NCBI GenBank assembly: GCA_013399875.1
Contig: VXAZ01005564.1
Span: 1,323,603 to 1,387,602, forward strand
Reading direction: 5' to 3'
Source of the DNA: Gymnorhina tibicen
Lineage: Eukaryota > Chordata > Aves > Passeriformes > Artamidae
DNA: 64,000 bases
Shown in pieces: positions 59,751 through 64,000 of this stretch; position 1 is the first letter of the stretch, and the number at the start of each line of letters is the position of its first letter. The notes under the pieces were generated by a model. The model worked only from the letters and a program-made list of their open reading frames with translations. It ran no database searches and was not told the origin of the DNA. A program made the position numbers and the translations under genes.

Positions 59751-61719
59751 AATCAAAATAGCAGATTTTCACAGCTATGAACTTGCACTTGTGCTCATCC
59801 CCACACAAAGATGACACAGCTTGCACATGTTTTTTACTGCTGCTGGTCACACAGCTGAGAGTAAAGTAACAAACAGGAAACTCTGAGGATGCACTGGAGA
59901 TTTGCAGTTTGGAGCAGCCTTACACTGTTACACCCACTTTTCTCTAGTACGTTAAAGTTGTATCAAATAATGCCACAGTTTTATAGGTGCTGGCCACCCT
60001 ACTGCTCTTATTTATTTCTCTCCCCAGAACAGGGTCGTAAATCTGTAACAGAACATTTTAAAAGAAGCAGCAGAGCATCAGTCAGCGGAAAGGCTTCTTT
60101 CTCGCAGCACTCAAAATCCGTGTGGAAGTTATTCACAGTTCTGACCTGCAAATTCCTCCCTCATTTCTCTGCTCACTTGCTCTGTTTGAGAGTGGTGTGG
60201 AAGCAGAGCCTCCCTCGTGGTCCCGCTGTGCCAGCCCCATGTGCACACGCACAGTCACTCTTGCCACCCAGAGCTGTCACCACCACGCACTCAGACACTG
60301 CCCCAGGGCATGGTGGAACTATTTTACTTCTAACAGAGGCAGCCAGAGCAGACACAGAACAACTTGTGTACCCCCCAATACAAACATGATAAACACAACA
60401 CCCACAGCACTGGGCGGAGCACGAGGATGAAGAACTCGTCTGGACTGCACTGGCATTTGGATATTGGTGTGTGTGTGTGCTTCTCAGAAGATTAAAACCG
60501 AGATGAAATACAACCATAGCATAGGCAGACTTGCAAAAACAGCCCTCCTTCCCTACCATGTGCTGCCTTTTAATCAAAACAAGGCATATCTGTGCAGACA
60601 CACAAACTCCAGTACTGCAGCTCGCTCTGGGTGGGACTTTGGGCACTGAAGAAAATTGTGCAAACAAATGAAGGAACCAGCTCACTGCAGCTGGGGGGGA
60701 CACAGTCACAGCAGCCTCAGACTGAAGAGTTCAGCTCTGCACTTCTTCTGGTGTCTTGAGCAGGTTTGGCAACAATGCTCTGCTCCCTCCCTCAGTGGCA
60801 CCCAGGGTTTCTGAGCAGAGCAACAAAGCTCCCTCCCAGCCTCTGTGCAGGATATTCCAGGCTCCTGCAGACCCTTCTTTCCCCTATCTGTGTAGATGAG
60901 GGCAGCAGAGGAGGAGAGCAGATCAGCCAGCCCACCTGTGACTGGTGCATCTGGCTTGCTTTCTGTCTGAGTTCACATAAAAGCCAGGCTGAGGAATACA
61001 TGGGGTGCACATGTGAGCTCCTCTTGCTGCCTCAACATCATTTCAACCTCCTGACCAAGTAAAACTCACTCAGAGAGACAATCAAAGTGCAATCTCACAC
61101 TTTAAAAGGCATCAGAAAATCAACAGGGAGAGGGACACCTGACACATATTCGATCACAAGAGAAGCATCAGCTCTCTCAGGGAGAGACCTTGCGCTTTCT
61201 CCAACACTAAAGCCCATCAGCCACAGGCCCCCTGTAAAAGCCAAGCTCCATAAGTGGCATGCAGATACCTGTTTTTAAAAAGGAAAATAAAGTTTCTATC
61301 CACTCTGATAGTGCTATATCCACTGATAGCTCCACTATTGATTTATAGAAAAACATGTGAAAATGGAAGCAGGCAAATACTGAGACTTCTATGCTGCACC
61401 CCCTCTGCACCCCAAAAATACCAAAGTAAAATATATTTATCCTCTTCTTAAGACAGAGAAAATTCAATTAAGCCTAGAAGGAGGAAATATTCATCCCCTT
61501 AGAGCTGAGCTAGAAGCAGGGTAGAAGAGCCCAATCAGCAACACTAACATGAACTCGAGTCCATTCCAGGTGTCCTGACCTTAGCGCTACAAACTCCCTC
61601 CTGTTCTTCGCTGACTTGAAAGAACGTCTGAAGCCACGGCTTGGCCTCTCTCCCACCTACAGCTCTCCCCTCAGCCCGCTCTGCGGAGATTGTCCTTCAG
61701 AGGAGAGCACACCTCAGAG
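59751..61719. other. Unique noncoding DNA, no gene seen
   Basis: Contains a (GT)6 run at 60467-60479. A frame of about 178 codons at 60173-60709 (-) and one of about 166 codons at 59889-60389 (+) overlap each other, resemble no known protein and are rich in Ser, Cys and Ala. I judge them fortuitous. No exon or RNA gene is recognised. Confidence 0.45.
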
Positions 61720-61919
61720 CCATCTGCCCCCCGTTTCAGCCCGGCACTTTCCCCAGGCAGCACCAAACCCCGAGCGCAGCACCCCGCGCTCCGCGGCTCT
61801 GTGTCCTTGGCGCTGTGACATTGGCAGCTGCGTTTCAGATGCCACCGGGGACGGACGTCCTCTCCCCACCAGACAAATCGGAAGTGGCATGTGGAGAATG
61901 ATTGACACCACGTGTAAGT
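61720..61919 (+). promoter_or_regulatory. CpG-rich patch ending in E-box and splice-donor-like site
   Basis: By hand count about 12 CpGs fall between 61730 and 61865, including the dense CCCGCGCTCCGCGG at 61784-61797. CACGTG at 61909-61914 is a palindromic E-box. It overlaps the start of GTAAGT at 61914-61919, a perfect match to the intron side of a 5' splice site. The combination could mark a promoter plus first exon of an unannotated, probably noncoding, plus-strand transcript. The exon side (CGT) matches the donor consensus poorly, and no TATA box is seen. Confidence 0.3.
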
Positions 61920-63554
61920 TCTTATTCTGTCAAAGCCTCGCAATGTTGTTAGTTGTCAAACCCAGCCACCCTGCCGTTGCTTCGCCACAATCCTACATGA
62001 TGCCCAGTGTCTACCAGGCTTTTCAGCTGCCCACAACGTTCACAAATCCCTTTCTCAGGGTTGTACGTATACCTTCTGCATAGCCTACAGTCATGCAGGC
62101 TTAGGAAAGTTCATTTGCTTCACAGAGGACACTGTAAAAAATTATTTTTGCTTGCTGGACTTATAGGAGAGGAAGCACTCTTAAACTGAGGGCTTTTTTA
62201 AATAAATAAAAGAAATCTAAGGCAGAACTTGCTCATGCACTACCAAACTCTGCATTCAACAGGCAGGACTGGGGGGAAAATAAAAACCATTAAAAATGTG
62301 ATTTTAAATCCTCCCTTTGCAACACTCAGCAAATGCACCTCAAAGCTGAACCTCTGCAGGAACTGCCAGACCAGTTCAGCTGCTGATCAAAACAGTCCTG
62401 GATCCCTCCACCCACAAAACCCAGGCCTGGCTGCACACAGACACTTCACAGTACTGCCATGTACCCAAAGCACTGAAAAACTCGCTAAATTTTTGTATCC
62501 CAGATTGTCATAAAATGATACAAACAAAAAACCAACAAAGACAGAAGTGACACACCTGTAATGGAACACCTTGTCAAAAAGCGCTTTCCTGCTCATTCCG
62601 TTTTGTACCACGGCATCAAGGAACTAATTTCAATTGTTTCAAGCCAGAGAGTTTTTAAGCATTCAGAGATTCTTCTAAATCAATGAAAATATGGGATGTG
62701 GTTCTTCCCTCAGATCTGAGAACCTGTTCAGGCATTAAAACGCTGAACAACTCAAAAAAATCCCATGTAGGCCTTGCCTTGAATGCTGTGCACTTGAGAG
62801 CTCAGTGCTCTACACTTACTTAGACCCATGGTAACCCAACCAATTCAATTGTAACTCTTCATATTTGCTTAGTTATGATTCATTATCTATAAAGAGAAAA
62901 CAAATCCAAGACTCAAACCCCCCTCTTTTGTGTAATTTTCTATTAGAGCCTGAAAATTTCACTTCAAGAAAATCCATCACCTTTAGACTTCTGCCACCGC
63001 TTTACTCCCTTCGTAGGAATTCACAAATGCTATGAATTTTGACTGGAAGGAGGAAAAATAAAAATCAAGGCAACATAATGGTGAGACCTTGTTCCAGCTC
63101 CTTGCAATGGTCAACGGAAAGATTCCAAGTTAGGAAGAATCAGCTGAATCCTCAATTTGTTCTCAGGTCTGCAAAGTTCAAAGAAACATTTCATACCCCA
63201 ACGTGCCCTTCGCTTATGTTTTTTCCTGTGAAATTTGGTTCAGGGTGGGGTAGAAGACAGAGAACAGAGCCTTAGGAAGGTAACAAACAATGGGCATCAT
63301 GAACTAAGGTCTCTCCACGGCACGTCCAGCAGGCTGTCACTCCAGGGTGACTCCTGTGTGACAGCACGAAGGGACCCGTGCCTGTTCCATGCCTGCTGCT
63401 CAGTAAATGTTGTGCAAAGCCCACGGATGCCTCCACACACAGATTAGCAGGAGGATTGCACAAGGCTCAGGCGCTGCATTGCTCAGCCTGGGAGAACTCA
63501 TTGAGATGCAGGACGAGCTGCATGTGGTGCTGCCTTGCCAGGATCTGCCGGAGT
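61920..63554. other. Unique noncoding DNA, no gene seen
   Basis: AT-rich unique sequence to about 63.2 kb, then more balanced. GTGCCTGTTCCATGCC and CTCAGTAAATGTTG around 63377-63413 recall a MIR/L2 tail, but too weakly to call. No exon or RNA gene is recognised. Confidence 0.5.
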
Positions 63555-63604
63555 GTGATGGAGTGATACCACGGGCTTTGAGTGATGGAGTGATACCACG
63601 GGCT
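63555..63604. repeat. 27-bp tandem duplication
   Basis: A 23-base segment beginning GTGATGGAGTGATACC at 63555 recurs without change at 63582, giving a 27-bp period and just under two copies. Perfect identity suggests a recent duplication or an assembly artefact at this spot. Confidence 0.9.
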
Positions 63605-64000
63605 GCTGGCTTTCCCCACACCCCTCTTACAACCACCCAGGGCAGCAGAGGAAAACAAACCGACCTGGGACACCACAGTTTAGGGGTCGGAGGAGTGTGT
63701 TTGGACTGATGGAGCCGCTCCTGCAGAATCACTGGGTATTTAGCAGAAAGAGTTTCAGGCTTGAGCAGCATTCTCTGCCTTTTGACAAGCGAATCACTTG
63801 AGACATCTTGGCACAGAACTGCACACTGACAAACCAGCTCAGGGGGCACAAACAGTTCAAACACAGTCCTCGGTTGTCCTTGCAGGAAGGCCAGGCTGGA
63901 ATTCTGCTGGAACAAGTTAAATCAACCTGCATCTCTGCCTGGTACCACTCAGGGTACAGCTGGAACCGAGGGTTCCCTTTTCCTGAGCTATTGTTGCAAA
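63605..64000. other. Noncoding DNA to the window edge, nothing recognised
   Basis: Unique sequence of balanced composition. A frame of about 171 codons at 63400-63915 (-) crosses the tandem duplication and resembles no protein, so it is judged fortuitous. Confidence 0.5.

Noticed and set aside
59830..59885. GGTCACACAGCTGAGAG as a minus-strand MIR
   Set aside because: The following words appear in the wrong order for MIR, so the similarity is probably chance.
60173..60709. Open frame of about 178 codons (-)
   Set aside because: It overlaps an open frame on the opposite strand, has no domain or exon signals, and resembles no known protein.
63370..63415. MIR/L2 tail (CTCAGTAAATGTTG)
   Set aside because: The match is limited to about 35 bases with no supporting upstream segment.
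63400..63915. Open frame of about 171 codons (-)
   Set aside because: It crosses the 27-bp duplication, which is in frame only because 27 is divisible by three; the peptide is not recognised.

Overview
This window looks like noncoding chromosomal DNA from a bird. The main evidence is a 5'-truncated CR1 LINE at about 42138-42545, carrying the characteristic avian CR1 3' region in reverse orientation. Its wording resembles CR1 copies I know from passerines and other Neoaves, so a passerine is likely but not proven. Interspersed repeats are otherwise sparse: one clear CR1, one probable CR1 scrap, and several very old MIR-like SINE remnants. I see no mammalian L1 or Alu/B1 elements. Nothing suggests bacteria, a virus, a plasmid or an organelle.

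I recognise no protein-coding exon, tRNA, rRNA, known microRNA or CRISPR array on either strand. Open frames reach about 180-205 codons, but mainly in GC-rich stretches where several frames are open together. None resembles a known protein, none has a convincing exon structure, and many lack an ATG at their start. I therefore list no CDS. The window reads as a gene desert, or possibly the inside of a very long intron.

Layout: 1-560 is a moderately CpG-rich patch. 0.6-26.7 kb is mostly AT-rich unique DNA with short low-complexity tracts, a MIR-like SINE at 11.7-11.85 kb, a degraded CR1 scrap near 19.45 kb and a small minisatellite at 20.4 kb. 26.77-28.15 kb is a GC-rich block. 28.2-42.1 kb is AT-rich DNA with several motif-dense blocks (28.6, 33.57, 36.65, 41.48 kb) that look like candidate enhancers. 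The CR1 lies at 42.1-42.5 kb. 42.5-61.6 kb holds further candidate regulatory blocks (48.7, 50.5, 54.97, 56.34 kb) and more MIR-like remnants (48.44, 51.93, 59.63 kb). A CpG-rich patch followed by a perfect GTAAGT donor lies at 61.72-61.92 kb, and a 27-bp tandem duplication at 63.56 kb.

The most plausible role is long-range cis-regulation of a flanking developmental gene that is not in the window. That is inferred from clustered homeodomain-, POU-, SOX-, FOX- and MEIS-type motifs in AT-rich unique blocks. It has not been shown by alignment. I could not identify the locus.
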